A stretch of DNA of 64,000 bases from Thermococcus camini (GCF_904067545.1 NZ_LR881183.1:1678277-1742276), one strand, 5' to 3'. Shown: positions 25,988-39,736, numbered from the stretch's first letter. Numbers and translations are program-made. Notes: generated by a model from the sequence alone, not told the origin.

Positions 25988-26547
25988 GCCCACCTGACCT
26001 TCAGGCTGTCCTTCTTCACCTTGTTGAACTCCTCGACGAGGGCCTTTCCCGTCATCTCCATGAACCCATCAACATCGGTGATGCCGAGCTCCTTGAGGCC
26101 TATGGCATCAACGCCCTCCGGAATTCCCTTCGCCTCAACGTTTATCCCGATATGGATCTTGACGCTGACCGGTGAAACGGTGGCTATCGAGATGCTGAGC
26201 TTCTTGCCGTCCACGTAGATGTCGTCTCCCTTTCTTGTAGTTTTTACCCCATATTCAGCCAGAACCTCGCAGAGCTTGGCTATGAAGAGCTTCTGGAGCG
26301 TCGAGGCGAAGAGGGTATTGACAAGGTCAAAGACCTCGATTATGTAGTGGACCATGTCATCGCTCTTGATTTCCTTGCTTGCCCTCAAATCTTCGATGTC
26401 AATCATCTCCTCAACCTTAACGTCGCACTTTCCTCGGAAGATGACTAGAGAGTTCCCGAGCATTCCGAAGTTCCTGTAGGCCCAGTGGCTCTCTATCGCG
26501 GAACCGTCGTAGTCTATGCGTCTATCCTTCACGATGAGCAGCTCCAT
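25981..26547 (-). CDS. DUF366 family protein
   Basis: A 188-residue protein beginning MELLIVKDRRIDYDGSAIESHWAYRNFG, the typical opening of DUF366, found in archaea and thermophilic bacteria. The middle contains VKVEEMIDIEDL, and the C-terminal half has the glycine- and valine-rich ISIATVSPVSVKIHIGINVEAKGIP. No biochemical role is known. GGTGAT upstream of 26547 sets the start, seven codons inside the longest frame. It follows the MDP-1-like phosphatase gene on the same strand with a short overlap region, so they form a two-gene operon. Confidence 0.85.
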   Translation of the reverse strand: MELLIVKDRRIDYDGSAIESHWAYRNFGMLGNSLVIFRGKCDVKVEEMIDIEDLRASKEIKSDDMVHYIIEVFDLVNTLFASTLQKLFIAKLCEVLAEYGVKTTRKGDDIYVDGKKLSISIATVSPVSVKIHIGINVEAKGIPEGVDAIGLKELGITDVDGFMEMTGKALVEEFNKVKKDSLKVRWAQ

Positions 26548-26551
26548 GGTA

Positions 26552-27028
26552 TCACCCCATTCTTTCAAGAAGTTCCCTCAACTCCTCAAAACTTTTGACA
26601 TCTTTCCACATATGGATGAACCGAATAGAGGGGACGGTAGTTTTAACGTCTTCGATGTGGATATCCCTATCGTCCACGTAGATGGTCTCCTCAACGTTGT
26701 ATCCCGAAAGCTCCAGCTCCCGGAGCGTTCTCGCTATCATGTCCGCCTTGTTCGGGTGGTTTTCAATTTTCGGGAAAATGAAGTAGTGCCATAGGCCGAA
26801 GCCCTCAAGGATCAGCCTGACCCTCTCCTCAACGTTCCAGCTGGCAATGGATAGGACGAACCTCTCACTCGCCCATTCAAGGAACTCCCTGACTCCATGG
26901 AAGAGATGGAGTTCCTCACCTGTAGAATCAACCAGATAATTGCCGTGGAACTCATATGGCGGCGTAAGCCTGGACGCATCTTCGTGATCCCAGAGGGTAC
27001 CATCGAGATCGAGGACTAACAGTTTCAT
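26552..27028 (-). CDS. MDP-1-type HAD phosphatase
   Basis: A 158-residue HAD-superfamily phosphatase close to magnesium-dependent phosphatase 1. Motif I is DLDGTLWDHED at residues 7-17, motif II is SIASWNVEERV (about 60), and the late acidic motif is YVDDRDIHIEDV (about 117). There is no large cap domain, which fits action on protein tyrosine or sugar-amine phosphates; the true substrate is unknown. The gene is upstream of DUF366 and lies just downstream of the 23S rRNA gene on the same strand, with its own GTTAAAAC TATA-like box (about 27060). Confidence 0.85.
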   Translation of the reverse strand: MKLLVLDLDGTLWDHEDASRLTPPYEFHGNYLVDSTGEELHLFHGVREFLEWASERFVLSIASWNVEERVRLILEGFGLWHYFIFPKIENHPNKADMIARTLRELELSGYNVEETIYVDDRDIHIEDVKTTVPSIRFIHMWKDVKSFEELRELLERMG

Positions 27029-27136
27029 TCAACCACCAAGAAAAGCTCCGCTGGGGGGTTTTAACGGTTGCGGAAAAGCACCATAACCAGGGTTCAACAT
27101 TGCAATGCAATCGAGACAGAATCGAGATTTAGGGCC

Positions 27137-27180
27137 AGGACCGTGCACAGACCGATTGACCTATCAAATGCCCAGCCCCC
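27137..27180 (-). other. Pre-23S rRNA processing stem, 3' strand
   Basis: This stretch is the reverse complement of 30223-30266 apart from one base and a six-base internal loop: 25 pairs (one G-U), a CAAAAA/TTGATA internal loop, then 13 pairs. The two arms flank the 23S gene and would fold into the long stem cut by the splicing endonuclease during rRNA maturation. The internal loop is not a textbook bulge-helix-bulge, so the exact cleavage site is unclear. Confidence 0.8.
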
Positions 27181-27183
27181 CTT

Positions 27184-30213
<3,030 letters not shown>

Positions 30214-30222
30214 CCCTACTCA

Positions 30223-30266
30223 GGGGGCTGGGCATTTTTTGGGTCAATCGGCCTGTGCACGGTCCT
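30223..30266 (-). other. Pre-23S rRNA processing stem, 5' strand
   Basis: Partner of 27137-27180. It lies between tRNA-Ala and the 23S 5' end, so both ends of the 23S precursor are brought together. Confidence 0.8.
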
Positions 30267-30335
30267 CATCGTGATCCCTGTTCGGGATCTCGGACCCTTC
30301 CACCCCGAGCCGGGCTCGGGATGTGCATCTCTTCG

Positions 30336-30412
30336 TGGTGGACCGGCCGGGATTCGAACCCGGGGCCTTCGGCTTGCAAAGCCGACGCTCTCCCAGGCTG
30401 AGCTACCGGCCC
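30336..30412 (-). tRNA. tRNA-Ala (anticodon TGC) in the rRNA spacer
   Basis: Minus strand: acceptor stem GGGCCGG/CCGGTCC (with one G-U pair), D arm TAGCTCAGCCTGGGAGAGC, anticodon stem TCGGC/GCCGA enclosing TTTGCAA (anticodon TGC), T arm CCGGGTTCGAATCCCGG, discriminator A. CCA is encoded at 30338-30336. Its position between 16S and 23S is the normal euryarchaeal arrangement, and it would be released from the rRNA precursor. Confidence 0.97.
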
Positions 30413-30418
30413 ACGGAA

Positions 30419-30455
30419 GGCAGGCCCAACACCTCTTAAACCCCCCGGACGGATT
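30419..30455 (-). other. Pre-16S rRNA processing stem, 3' strand
   Basis: GGCAGGCCCAACACCTC and CCGGACGGAT in this interval are complementary to 32002-32037, upstream of 16S. Around the 16S gene they form a stem with an internal loop (TTAAACC against GACCAAACC), the archaeal pre-16S processing site. Confidence 0.78.
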
Positions 30456-30465
30456 TTCCGGCGAT

Positions 30466-31951
<1,486 letters not shown>

Positions 31952-32001
31952 TGAGCAAGGAGTACGGCCGGTGGGACTTCCCTCAAGGGGAAGTACCAAA
32001 T

Positions 32002-32037
32002 ATCCGTCCGGGGTTTGGTCGAGGTGTTGGGCCTGCC
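32002..32037 (-). other. Pre-16S rRNA processing stem, 5' strand
   Basis: Complementary to 30419-30455 (17 pairs plus 10 pairs separated by an internal loop). It lies about 50 bases upstream of the mature 16S 5' end. Confidence 0.78.
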
Positions 32038-32271
32038 TTACCCCCGAGGGGTCCGCCTTTCGGCGTTTCCTCGGGAGCGCACATTGCTGTGACCCGAGCT
32101 GGAGGGCGGGGTTCATCGTGGGTGCTTTGCACCCTGTCCCCCCGACGCCGCCGTCTTGGCGCTCGGGTTTTGTCGCGCCCTGTTCGGGCGCTCCATCCAA
32201 TAGGGGTGAACCCCACCGATACAAAATTTTTGCAAAACCCCTCCCAGGCCAGATTCTTAAAAAAGAAGCTG
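32038..32271 (-). promoter_or_regulatory. rRNA operon leader and promoter region
   Basis: The 320 bases between the 16S gene and the next coding region hold no gene. On the minus strand two AT-rich boxes could be the TATA element: TTTTTTAAGAATC (about 32264-32252) and AAAAATTTTGTAT (about 32234-32222). The leader contains a perfect GCGCCC/GGGCGC hairpin with a 5-base loop (about 32184-32200) and other GC-rich stems before the processing stem. I cannot decide which TATA box is used. Confidence 0.6.
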
Positions 32272-32601
32272 TCAAAAGGCGTCGATAAAATGCACAATTT
32301 TAGACATAAAAACGTCAAAAAATTTTTGCAGGGTCAAAGGAGGAAAAAGACGAGAAGCAGGGAAACCCGAGACCAACGAAACAAGGACACCCAGGTTGAG
32401 TGCATCATCATGGCTCAACCCAAGACCCCCTCCAGCTGTCCACCCAACGTAGCCGCCGAGGACTACCATCAGAAGGGAGACCACGAACGGCAGCCAGCGT
32501 CCCCCAAGCGGCATCAACCTGCCCACGAAGAGAACGAAATCAATGGATGCCAGGAGCGTCATGAGGACAAAGCCGATGGTATAAATGGCGACTCTCCTCA
32601 T
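32272..32601 (-). CDS. Small membrane protein, 109 aa
   Basis: A 109-residue protein with three hydrophobic segments (about residues 3-25, 33-55 and 68-82) and loops rich in glycine. The ATG overlaps the stop codon of the upstream small membrane protein (ATGA) and follows GGGTGCGATTG. The C-terminus lies against the rRNA promoter. No family recognised; together with the preceding gene it may form a two-component membrane complex downstream of prs. Confidence 0.6.
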   Translation of the reverse strand: MRRVAIYTIGFVLMTLLASIDFVLFVGRLMPLGGRWLPFVVSLLMVVLGGYVGWTAGGGLGLSHDDALNLGVLVSLVSGFPASRLFPPLTLQKFFDVFMSKIVHFIDAF

Positions 32602-32894
32602 CAATCGCACCCCCCACAAGCTCCAGGTACGGTCATGTAGAACACCAAAACCGAGAGGAGGCCGACTAAGAGGGCAAGCTTTCTGGATGAATCCTCGTCC
32701 AGCCCAACGGCAAGGAGAAGACGCTTTGCCAGAGGTAGAAGTACCATGAGCGAGGAAACTATGGAGAGCCCATCCGCGAAGGGAATCACCGAACCCAGGC
32801 CGCCAATGACGAGGAAGGAAACCACCATGAGAAGTCCGGCTCCAAAAAACGTCAGAAAGGTTAAGAGGGCAATGAGAGAGGATGCCCTGGTCAT
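32601..32894 (-). CDS. Small membrane protein, 97 aa
   Basis: A 97-residue protein with three hydrophobic segments (about residues 7-27, 34-57 and 72-86) and an odd cysteine-containing C-terminus (PGACGGCD). It starts 11 bases after the prs stop codon, on the same strand, and overlaps the following membrane protein gene by four bases, so prs and the two small genes form an operon. Function unknown. Confidence 0.62.
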   Translation of the reverse strand: MTRASSLIALLTFLTFFGAGLLMVVSFLVIGGLGSVIPFADGLSIVSSLMVLLPLAKRLLLAVGLDEDSSRKLALLVGLLSVLVFYMTVPGACGGCD

Positions 32895-32904
32895 CGCTAC
32901 CACA

Positions 32905-33744
32905 TCACAGCTTCAGTATCTCGGGCACCACGCTTATCTTAGAGACCGGCGTGGGTATCGTGTTCGTAACGGCGAGCTCGTCAACGGCTTTGCTCACGCG
33001 CTCTATGGCACCTTCTGCGAAAACACCGTGAGTGGCCGCGACGAAGACCTTCTCTGCCCCCATCTCCCTGAGCAGGTTTGCCGCCCGGATCATGGTCCCG
33101 CCGGTGCTTATGATGTCATCGACTATGAGAACGTTCTTCCCCTTAACGTCAACGTCGACCGGCTCCATCCTGACCTCCGTCGGGGAGACGCGGACCTTGT
33201 GGAAGTGGCTGTACTCAAGGCCCAGCTTTTCGGCAACGGCCTTCGCCCTTCCAAGGGCGCCTTTGTCGGGGGCGAGAACAACACCCTCACCGAGCTTCTC
33301 GCCAAAGTACTCGGCTACAGCCCTCGCTGGGGAAAGGTTGACCGCCTTACCCGGGAAGAACTTGAGGGTCTCGGGGTTGTGGAGGTCGAAGACGTAGAGC
33401 TCGTCGTAGTAAACGGCGAGGGTTCTCATCACAGCCCTCACACTCACCGGTTCGCCTTCCTTCGTGACCCTGTCCTGTCTCGAGTAGGCAAGGTACGGAA
33501 CAACAGCCCTGAGCTTCTGAACTCCCCCCTCACGCAGGGCATCGGCGAGGAGAATCATCTCGACCAGGTGCTCGTCCTGGGGTTTGAAGGTGGACTGAAC
33601 GAGGGTAACCTCCTCCGAAGAACCAAGGACCCTGACGTATTTCTCACCATCGGGGAACCGCTTTATCTCGGCATCAAGAATCCTGCCGCCGAGGGCCTTT
33701 ATCTCATCCTCCAGATGCCTGGCACCGCTTCCAACCACGAACAT
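32905..33744 (-). CDS. prs: Ribose-phosphate pyrophosphokinase (PRPP synthetase)
   Basis: A 279-residue PRPP synthetase, which transfers pyrophosphate from ATP to ribose 5-phosphate, feeding nucleotide, histidine and tryptophan synthesis. The family motifs are [16 protein letters not shown] near the N-terminus, [10 protein letters not shown] in the middle and the PRPP-binding loop [13 protein letters not shown] (about residues 208-220). It is slightly shorter than bacterial enzymes, as usual for archaea. GGTGGTGA upstream of ATG 33744 sets the start 13 codons inside the longest frame. Confidence 0.95.
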   Translation of the reverse strand: MFVVGSGARHLEDEIKALGGRILDAEIKRFPDGEKYVRVLGSSEEVTLVQSTFKPQDEHLVEMILLADALREGGVQKLRAVVPYLAYSRQDRVTKEGEPVSVRAVMRTLAVYYDELYVFDLHNPETLKFFPGKAVNLSPARAVAEYFGEKLGEGVVLAPDKGALGRAKAVAEKLGLEYSHFHKVRVSPTEVRMEPVDVDVKGKNVLIVDDIISTGGTMIRAANLLREMGAEKVFVAATHGVFAEGAIERVSKAVDELAVTNTIPTPVSKISVVPEILKL

Positions 33745-33798
33745 GGTCACCACCTTTTTGCCGTTGGAATGTTCAATTCCCACCTTAAAAACCCACCG

Positions 33799-34503
33799 TC
33801 ATACCAGAAGGACGGCAATAATCCCCGCCAGGAATATGCCGTCAAAGGTTCCGGCTCCGCCGATACTCACCATAGGCGCTCCGAGGTTCTTGATTCTGTT
33901 CCAGTTCATCAGGTCGGCACCTATCAGGACGCCGAGGGTCCCGCTGATGTAGGCAACGGCGTTCGGATTGCTCCCGCCGAGGAGCCAGCCAAGGAGTATG
34001 GCCATCAGGGGTGGCAGGAAGAGAGGCATGGCTATTCCAAGGCCCCTGACAGGTCTGGCAACGGCATGGCTGAAGAGAGAAGCAATGAGAACCGCCAGGA
34101 GGGTGTTGAAGAGAAGGGCCCACCGGCTGAAGTACACCATCCTGAATATCTCATAGACGGCCACGCTTATGGGAACGATGGCCCCTCCCACGTTTATGGC
34201 AATGATTATGCGCCTCTCCTCCCAGTCAAAGAACGGAACGGGGTAGGCTATTCCAAAGAACCTAACCTCTCTCACCCTCACGACTGGCTCGTAGGACGTT
34301 TCCTCCGCGATTGGTATGTTTAGGAAGCTCCCCACGAGCGCAAAGATGAAGAGAGCATAGGCGACGTCCGGGGGAATCCCTAGCTTTTCGAATGCTGCCA
34401 TAACGACACTGGAGAAGAATGCGAAGATGATGACGAAAAGAACCCCCATAACCAGGAGCACGGGGAGTGAAACGGGCGGGATTATGAGGCGACGTCTGTT
34501 CAT
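33799..34503 (-). CDS. DUF1614 membrane protein
   Basis: A 234-residue integral membrane protein with about seven hydrophobic segments. The glycine/alanine-rich C-terminal part (GGSNPNAVAYISGTLGVLIGADLMNW, GGAGTFDGIFLAGIIAVLL) and the IPIAEE segment after the second helix match DUF1614. These may be transporters or membrane enzymes, but no function is established. The start at 34503 follows GGTGGTGCAGG; the longest frame adds 87 residues crossing the promoter. A near-perfect TTTTATATA TATA box lies at 34580-34588. Confidence 0.82.
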   Translation of the reverse strand: MNRRRLIIPPVSLPVLLVMGVLFVIIFAFFSSVVMAAFEKLGIPPDVAYALFIFALVGSFLNIPIAEETSYEPVVRVREVRFFGIAYPVPFFDWEERRIIIAINVGGAIVPISVAVYEIFRMVYFSRWALLFNTLLAVLIASLFSHAVARPVRGLGIAMPLFLPPLMAILLGWLLGGSNPNAVAYISGTLGVLIGADLMNWNRIKNLGAPMVSIGGAGTFDGIFLAGIIAVLLV

Positions 34504-34699
34504 CCTGCACCACCGTGATGGACTGCCCCAATCCAGAGGCTCGAAATTTCCGCGACCACCAATGAAAGGGCTGAAACGAGGTATATAAAACCTGCGCCGG
34601 CTTTCCGGGAATCGGAGGATAAAGAAGGAACTTCGAAAAACGGACGACGGGGAAAACTTTAAGTCCACCTTACCCAAACAGGTTGAGGAGGTAGAGCCG

Positions 34700-35335
34700 A
34701 TGAAGATTATCTGGTATGGACACGCGTGCTTTTGGGTCGAGACCAACGGTGTGAGACTCCTCATCGACCCGTATCCCGAGGTGGACGATGACAGGATAGG
34801 TGAGGTTGACTACATACTGATAACCCACGAGCATGTTGACCACTACGGCAAGGTGGAGCTCCTCTCGCGACTCCGCGACGCTACCGTGATAGGACCCAAG
34901 CCGGTTTACATGACCGCCATCAGCGATGGTGTGACGAAGGTCAGGGAGATCGAGGACGGCCAGACCATCGAGCTCGAGAACGGCGTTAAGGTGACCGCAT
35001 TCTACATGGAGCACCCCTCAAGCCAGTACCCCCTGGGCTACCTGATAGAGGGGGACAAGGCCCTCTTCCACACGGGCGACACGTACTCCACACCAGTCCT
35101 CCAGAGACTCCGCGGAAGGGTGGACGTTCTCCTGGTGCCGATAAGCGGCCGCTCAACGGCCAACGAGCGCGAAGCGGCCCAGATTGTTGAGGATGTGCGC
35201 CCACGCCTCGTCATACCCATGCACTACGGCGTCTACGGGACCGGAAGCCCCGAGAAGCTCAGGGATGAGCTCCAGAAGAAGCGCATCTGGACCCTCGTCA
35301 GGCCCCTTGAACTCTACGAAGAGTTCACCCTTTAG
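34700..35335 (+). CDS. UPF0173 metal-dependent hydrolase (metallo-beta-lactamase fold)
   Basis: A 211-residue protein with the metal-binding signature [10 protein letters not shown] (HxHxDH) at about residues 43-52, the early GHACFWVET and the later histidine and aspartate positions [21 protein letters not shown] and IPMHYGVYG. These define the UPF0173 branch of the metallo-beta-lactamase superfamily. The physiological substrate is unknown. GAGGAGGT before the ATG sets the start, and CTTTAAG at about 34658 is a likely TATA box. RadB follows two bases after the stop with its own GGTGA site. Confidence 0.9.
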   Translation: MKIIWYGHACFWVETNGVRLLIDPYPEVDDDRIGEVDYILITHEHVDHYGKVELLSRLRDATVIGPKPVYMTAISDGVTKVREIEDGQTIELENGVKVTAFYMEHPSSQYPLGYLIEGDKALFHTGDTYSTPVLQRLRGRVDVLLVPISGRSTANEREAAQIVEDVRPRLVIPMHYGVYGTGSPEKLRDELQKKRIWTLVRPLELYEEFTL

Positions 35336-35346
35336 CGGTGAAGTGG

Positions 35347-36012
35347 ATGCTCTCAACGGGGGTCAAATCACTCGACGAGCTTCTGGGTGGGGGCATAGCG
35401 GAAGGCGTCCTAACCCAGATTTACGGGGGCTTCGCCACGGGGAAGACAACGCTGGCGGTTCAGATAGGCCTTCTCAGCGACGGAAAGGTTGCCTACATCG
35501 ACACGGAGGGCGGCTTCTCTCCGGAGAGGCTGAGCCAGATGGCTAAAGCCAGGGGGCTGGATCCGGAGGAAGCCCTTCAGCGCTTCATTCTATTCACCCC
35601 CTCGGATTTCAAGGAGCAGCGGCGCTCGGTTGGGAGCCTGAAGAAGATCGTTGATGGGACGTTCTCCCTCGTCGTCGTTGACTCGCTAACCGCCCATTAT
35701 CGTGTTGAGGAGAACAGGAGGGGCCTGAGCGCGGAGCTGGGCAAGCAGCTCCAGGTGCTCCTCTGGATAGCCAGAAGAAACCGCATTCCGGTGATAGTCA
35801 TCAACCAGGTTCACTTCGACAGCCGGGCGGAGAGGATGAAGCCCGTCGCCGAGCACACGCTCAACTACCGGACGAAGGACATTTTAAGGCTCGACAAGCT
35901 CAGCACGCCGGGGCTGAGGGTAGCGGTCCTGGAAAGACACAGGTTCAGACCAGAAGGAGGAATGGTCCACTTCAGGATAACGGAGAAGGGGATTGAGGAC
36001 GTCAGCGAATGA
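35347..36012 (+). CDS. radB: DNA repair and recombination protein RadB
   Basis: A 221-residue RecA-core protein and euryarchaeal RadA paralogue. It contains TGVKSLDELLGGGI at the N-terminus, Walker A GGFATGKTTL (about residues 26-35), Walker B SLVVVDSLTAHYR (about 100) and the DNA-binding-loop region with VIVINQVHFDSR. It lacks the RadA N-terminal helix-hairpin-helix domain, which is normal for RadB. It helps RadA in recombination and binds the Hjc resolvase. GGTGA at 35337-35341 sets ATG 35347. The gene is in an operon with the UPF0173 hydrolase. Confidence 0.94.
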   Translation: MLSTGVKSLDELLGGGIAEGVLTQIYGGFATGKTTLAVQIGLLSDGKVAYIDTEGGFSPERLSQMAKARGLDPEEALQRFILFTPSDFKEQRRSVGSLKKIVDGTFSLVVVDSLTAHYRVEENRRGLSAELGKQLQVLLWIARRNRIPVIVINQVHFDSRAERMKPVAEHTLNYRTKDILRLDKLSTPGLRVAVLERHRFRPEGGMVHFRITEKGIEDVSE

Positions 36013-37387
36013 TATCCTCAAGGTCAAAGGCCAAAAAGCCCTCCTTCCTGAGCCAGTCTTTATCCTCAAGCTTCCCCGCTATGACGCCGAACCTGTAGTT
36101 TCCCCTCAGAGGCAGGAGTTCTGCCTTTTTCTCGAGGGCTTTCAGAACTCTCTTTGCATCCCTCTGGCTTAGGTTCTTCCACTTTACTTCGAAGAGGGCA
36201 ACGTTTTTCCGGTCGTATGCCACCACGTCTATCTCCTCCCCCCTGTGCCACCACCTGCCAACGCGCTCCGGCTTAAAACCGAGGTCAAGCCTTTTCACGA
36301 ACTCCCTCGCTATTCTCTCGTAGGTTTCACCAACGAAGGCGGGAAACTCCGCTCTAAAGCGCTCAAAAACCCTATCTGGATTCTCCTCAAGGGCCGTGTA
36401 GTTGTGATAAATAAAGCGGAACCAGAAGCTGAAGAACTCGTCACTTATCTTATAGGCCACCTTCCTCGTCTTCAGCGGGTTCTCGGTAACTGGCACCTCC
36501 CTAACCAAGTACTCGTAGTGATTGGTCAGCTCGCTGAGGTATTTGCTCACCGTCAGCGGCTTCATGCCCGTTTTGTCGCTTATCTCCTTGGGCGTAACGT
36601 AGCCGAGGCTGACCGCTTCGAGAATCGAGAAGTAAGAGCGATAGAACCTGCCGAACTCAAGTTTAAGGACGTTCAGACCTTCTTCCCTGAGCGGGGCGAA
36701 CTCGTCGAAGAAAAGCCTCCCGAGAGTCTCAACCGAGTCTCCGCGATAGTAGCGCGGAAGATAGAGAAGATACCTCGGCATTCCCCCTAAAGCCGAATAG
36801 AACTCAACAAAGTGCCTTGGGTTCACATCAGCCATAGAGCGCACAAAACCGTAAGCCCTCCAGAAGTCGAAGGGCTTGAGCTTCATCCACTCGTCAGCCC
36901 TACCGAAGAGGGGCTCCTTTCTGTCCATGAAGATTCGCTTAATCATGCCGACGTACGAGCCTACTGCAATGAGCATCAGGTTTGAGCCGTCCTTTTTCTC
37001 ATCCCAGAGCTCCTGGAGGGGTGAAAAGAAAGAGGGCTTAACCGCCTTGAAGTTCTGGAACTCATCGAACACCACCACGAGCCTTCTCTCGCGTGAGAAG
37101 TCCAGGAGAAACCCTACCAGCTCTTCGAGGGAAGAAAATCGCGGCTTCACATAGGAGGGGAGGTAATCGGAGAGCCTCTCCACGATCTCGCGCGACCATT
37201 CCTCGAGGAGCAGCTTTTCGTCCTTTTCACCGACGAAGAAGTAGAGACCGGATTTGTCTTTTAGGAATTCCCTCACCAAGGCCGTCTTTCCCACCCTCCG
37301 CCTGCCGTAGATTACCAGAAAACTCGAACCGGGAAAAGAATAAACCTCGTTGAGCTTCCCCAGCTCGCGCTCCCTGTCGTAGAACAT
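36002..37387 (-). CDS. Archaeal AAA ATPase with DUF234-type C-terminal domain
   Basis: A 461-residue ATPase of the archaea-expanded family. The N-terminal AAA domain has YDRERELGKLNEVY, Walker A YGRRRVGKTALV (about 29) and Walker B LVVVFDEFQNF (about 117). A winged helix follows (YVTPKEISDKTGMKPLTVSKYLSEL). The C-terminal domain contains EIDVVAYDRKNVALFEVKWK, a PD-(D/E)xK-like nuclease motif. Such proteins occur in many copies per genome and some ride on mobile elements; their task is unknown. ATG 37387 follows GGTGGG. It overlaps the convergent radB by eleven bases. Confidence 0.85.
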   Translation of the reverse strand: MFYDRERELGKLNEVYSFPGSSFLVIYGRRRVGKTALVREFLKDKSGLYFFVGEKDEKLLLEEWSREIVERLSDYLPSYVKPRFSSLEELVGFLLDFSRERRLVVVFDEFQNFKAVKPSFFSPLQELWDEKKDGSNLMLIAVGSYVGMIKRIFMDRKEPLFGRADEWMKLKPFDFWRAYGFVRSMADVNPRHFVEFYSALGGMPRYLLYLPRYYRGDSVETLGRLFFDEFAPLREEGLNVLKLEFGRFYRSYFSILEAVSLGYVTPKEISDKTGMKPLTVSKYLSELTNHYEYLVREVPVTENPLKTRKVAYKISDEFFSFWFRFIYHNYTALEENPDRVFERFRAEFPAFVGETYERIAREFVKRLDLGFKPERVGRWWHRGEEIDVVAYDRKNVALFEVKWKNLSQRDAKRVLKALEKKAELLPLRGNYRFGVIAGKLEDKDWLRKEGFLAFDLEDIIR

Positions 37388-37473
37388 ATTACCCACCAAG
37401 TATATTACTGATTTGGTAATATTTAAGGGTTGCGGAAAAATCAAAACTTCGGATCTACCAGACATCTAGCGGA

Positions 37474-37626
37474 ATGCTGCAGAGCTTTGTGGTCTTGTTT
37501 ATGACCACACAGTCTTTTGCGTTATACATGGTAATCCTCGCCACAGCGGAGGACTTTAAAAAGCTCGCCACGTACGATAAGAGACTGAAAAAAGAAGCAG
37601 AAAAGCTGGGCATCAAAAACCCTGCC
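37474..37626 (+). pseudogene. Remnant of a VapC-like PIN domain protein
   Basis: The 240 bases between the AAA ATPase and fau-1 encode a stretch reading VILATAEDFKKLATYDKRLKKEAEKLGIKN (about 37530-37620), which resembles the C-terminal end of PIN-domain toxins (the D/T-A-E helix, then the TxDxRL strand and helix). The N-terminal two thirds with the catalytic acids are missing, and the frame runs on antisense into fau-1 rather than ending in its own stop. It is best read as a decayed toxin gene fragment. No VapB-like partner is visible. Confidence 0.5.
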
Positions 37627-39042
37627 TCAAATCCTCTCGTAAACCTCCTGGACTATTCTGAGGACAGAGCGGTAGAGCTTCTCGGTAATTATGCCCTCCT
37701 CGTAGTGCTCGGTCAGCTTCTCCTTGTCTATTACCTCCTTCTTGCCGTCCGGCCATTTAACGATGTCCACCTCGAGGTCGATGTAGCGGGCCCTGTCAGG
37801 ATAGATCTCCACCGGCGTGTTTATGTTGTAGTACTCGCCCTTCAGGTTGCCGTCGCGGTCGTAGTAGCGGTGCACAAACCACCACTTTCCTTCCTCTATC
37901 TCCGTGATGACGTAGTCGCCAAACTCTATCGGCAGGTCGAGACCATCGTAGAACTTTCCGGGCTTGAGGTGGCGCTTGAAGGTGACCCTGAGCGGGTTCA
38001 GGGAAACCTCCTGAACTTCACCGGGCCCTATCTTTATCCTCTGGCCGTCGGGTTTGTTGTGCTCGAGGCTGAAGAGCCAGCCCCTCTTCGGCCCCTTGTT
38101 GGCAACGACTGACTCCCAGAAGCCCTGCCTGACCTTCTCCCGCTGGCCCGGCACCTTGGCAAGTATTCCCTCGGCTATCTCCACCGCGAACCCGAGTTCA
38201 AGGTCGTGGGCCTTCAGCTGGTGGTGGCCCTCAACTGTCGGAACCACCCTGTTCCGTATCTCGTCGAGCTTCTTCTTCGCCCCGCCACCGAACTCGACCT
38301 CGTAAATACTGCGTCCCTCGATCAGAAGGGACGGAGCCGCGTAGGAGTCTGCCCTCGCGAGGGTGTCGGCCAGCTTCGAGAGCGCCACTATCTCATCGCG
38401 GAGAAGGTTCCAGTCCTTGTAGGCGGCGGCGGTTCTCCACAGTATCCCCCACTCCCCGAGGTCAACACTCAGACCCAGGATGCGGAGCCTCTCGCGCTCG
38501 CTCTGGTCCCTTATCTTCCGGGATATCTTGACGTGCCTCTGGGCACCAACGGGCTTCGGAATCAGAACCGCGTAGTCACCGGGGATCGTCAGGGTGACGC
38601 TCAGCTGGGGGAGCAGGTTGTGCTTTTTGACCTGGACGAGGAGTTCGTCGCCCTCCTTGGCACGGGGGAGGTCCTTAACAGGTATCGTACCTATGGCGCT
38701 CCCAATGTCCACGTAGACGTATCTCTCGTCCCTCTGAACGACTATTCCCTTGTAGATGCCGTACAGCTGGTAGGGAAGCTTCCGGAAGAAGACATCTATG
38801 AATTCGTCCTCAAGGGCAGCCTTAACCTCCTCAACCTTCGTCCCGACGAGGATGACTCCATGGTGGTCCTTCTTGTCATAGACGTCAACATCGAACTCGT
38901 CGTAGGTCTTTTCGAGGTTGAAGCGCTCGACGATTTTGTTGCTCGGCTGGGAAATTCCGAAGCCCCTGTCGAGGAACAGCTTGGTGAGGGCAGTGCTGTA
39001 TATGCCCCTAACCCGGACTGTAACTCCTGTGTCTGTAGACAC
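37627..39042 (-). CDS. fau-1: RNA-binding protein / probable ribonuclease FAU-1
   Basis: About 471 residues. FAU-1 from P. furiosus is an AU-rich RNA-binding protein related to RNase E/G and implicated in rRNA processing. Here an N-terminal part with an S1-like barrel ([31 protein letters not shown]) is followed by RNase E/G-like segments and a C-terminal DUF402 domain ([31 protein letters not shown]). The start is uncertain among three GTG codons (39051, 39048, 39042); GTG 39042 is preferred because GGGGTGGTGA precedes it. The 5' end overlaps the upstream hypothetical gene by about 35 bases, indicating coupled translation. Confidence 0.88.
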   Translation of the reverse strand: MSTDTGVTVRVRGIYSTALTKLFLDRGFGISQPSNKIVERFNLEKTYDEFDVDVYDKKDHHGVILVGTKVEEVKAALEDEFIDVFFRKLPYQLYGIYKGIVVQRDERYVYVDIGSAIGTIPVKDLPRAKEGDELLVQVKKHNLLPQLSVTLTIPGDYAVLIPKPVGAQRHVKISRKIRDQSERERLRILGLSVDLGEWGILWRTAAAYKDWNLLRDEIVALSKLADTLARADSYAAPSLLIEGRSIYEVEFGGGAKKKLDEIRNRVVPTVEGHHQLKAHDLELGFAVEIAEGILAKVPGQREKVRQGFWESVVANKGPKRGWLFSLEHNKPDGQRIKIGPGEVQEVSLNPLRVTFKRHLKPGKFYDGLDLPIEFGDYVITEIEEGKWWFVHRYYDRDGNLKGEYYNINTPVEIYPDRARYIDLEVDIVKWPDGKKEVIDKEKLTEHYEEGIITEKLYRSVLRIVQEVYERI

Positions 39043-39736
39043 CTTCACCACCCCTCATCTTCTTTTCCACCACTCCTATGAGCGTGAGACCCTCGAGTAT
39101 CTCGCCGGCGTCAGCGACACCGCTCAGCTTCTCAACGTTTCTCGCCTCGACCCAGAGCAGTCCCCTGGAGTGCCAGTCTCTCAAAGCAGCTTCAACCTTG
39201 TGAACGTCACCGGGATGAGTATAGAGCCTGAGGAGGAACCTTTTAAGGGTACCGAGTTCGGCCTCGAGCGTCTTGACCTTTCTGAGCTCCTCCATTATAC
39301 CCGTGGGTACCTTTTTTTCCTTTTCGCCTCCAGCAAGGAGCGCCATTCCTTCGACCTCCGAGGTCAGCTCGCCGAGGGCCTTTCTAACTGCGTAATCGTA
39401 GACCCTGTGAAACTGAACGAGCCTCTCCATCGCGGTCTCCAGCTTCACACGGGAATCGTAGTCGTCCCTCGAGAGGAGGGAGAGAAGCTCCTCAAGCCGG
39501 AACTTCATCTGGTGCTCGTTGCGGTAGAGCTCCTTGGCCTGAGCATCCCCGCTCATCTCGCGGTAAAGGCCCGCGGCCACCTCAAGCTTCTCCCGGGATA
39601 CAGTGTGAAGAGCCTTAACGGTCTCCAGAAGAGCCTCCCTGTCCTTCTCGCCATAGATGGCAGGGAATTTGTTCTCAAAAGCGGAATGAAGCGATTCCAG
39701 ACGGGAAAGCCGGGACTTAATCTCCTCAACGTTCAT
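39008..39736 (-). CDS. Helical hypothetical protein upstream of fau-1
   Basis: A 242-residue, highly charged and almost entirely helical protein with coiled-coil-like stretches ([50 protein letters not shown]), ending in a small mixed domain. There are no membrane segments or catalytic motif. It overlaps fau-1 by about 35 bases in another frame, so it may act in the same RNA pathway, but I do not recognise the family. Confidence 0.7.
   Translation of the reverse strand: MNVEEIKSRLSRLESLHSAFENKFPAIYGEKDREALLETVKALHTVSREKLEVAAGLYREMSGDAQAKELYRNEHQMKFRLEELLSLLSRDDYDSRVKLETAMERLVQFHRVYDYAVRKALGELTSEVEGMALLAGGEKEKKVPTGIMEELRKVKTLEAELGTLKRFLLRLYTHPGDVHKVEAALRDWHSRGLLWVEARNVEKLSGVADAGEILEGLTLIGVVEKKMRGGEGVYRHRSYSPG

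Noticed and set aside
34515-34574. C/D box sRNA (GTGATGG ... CTGA)
   Set aside because: No C' box at the right distance; the region is better explained as the DUF1614 promoter and leader.
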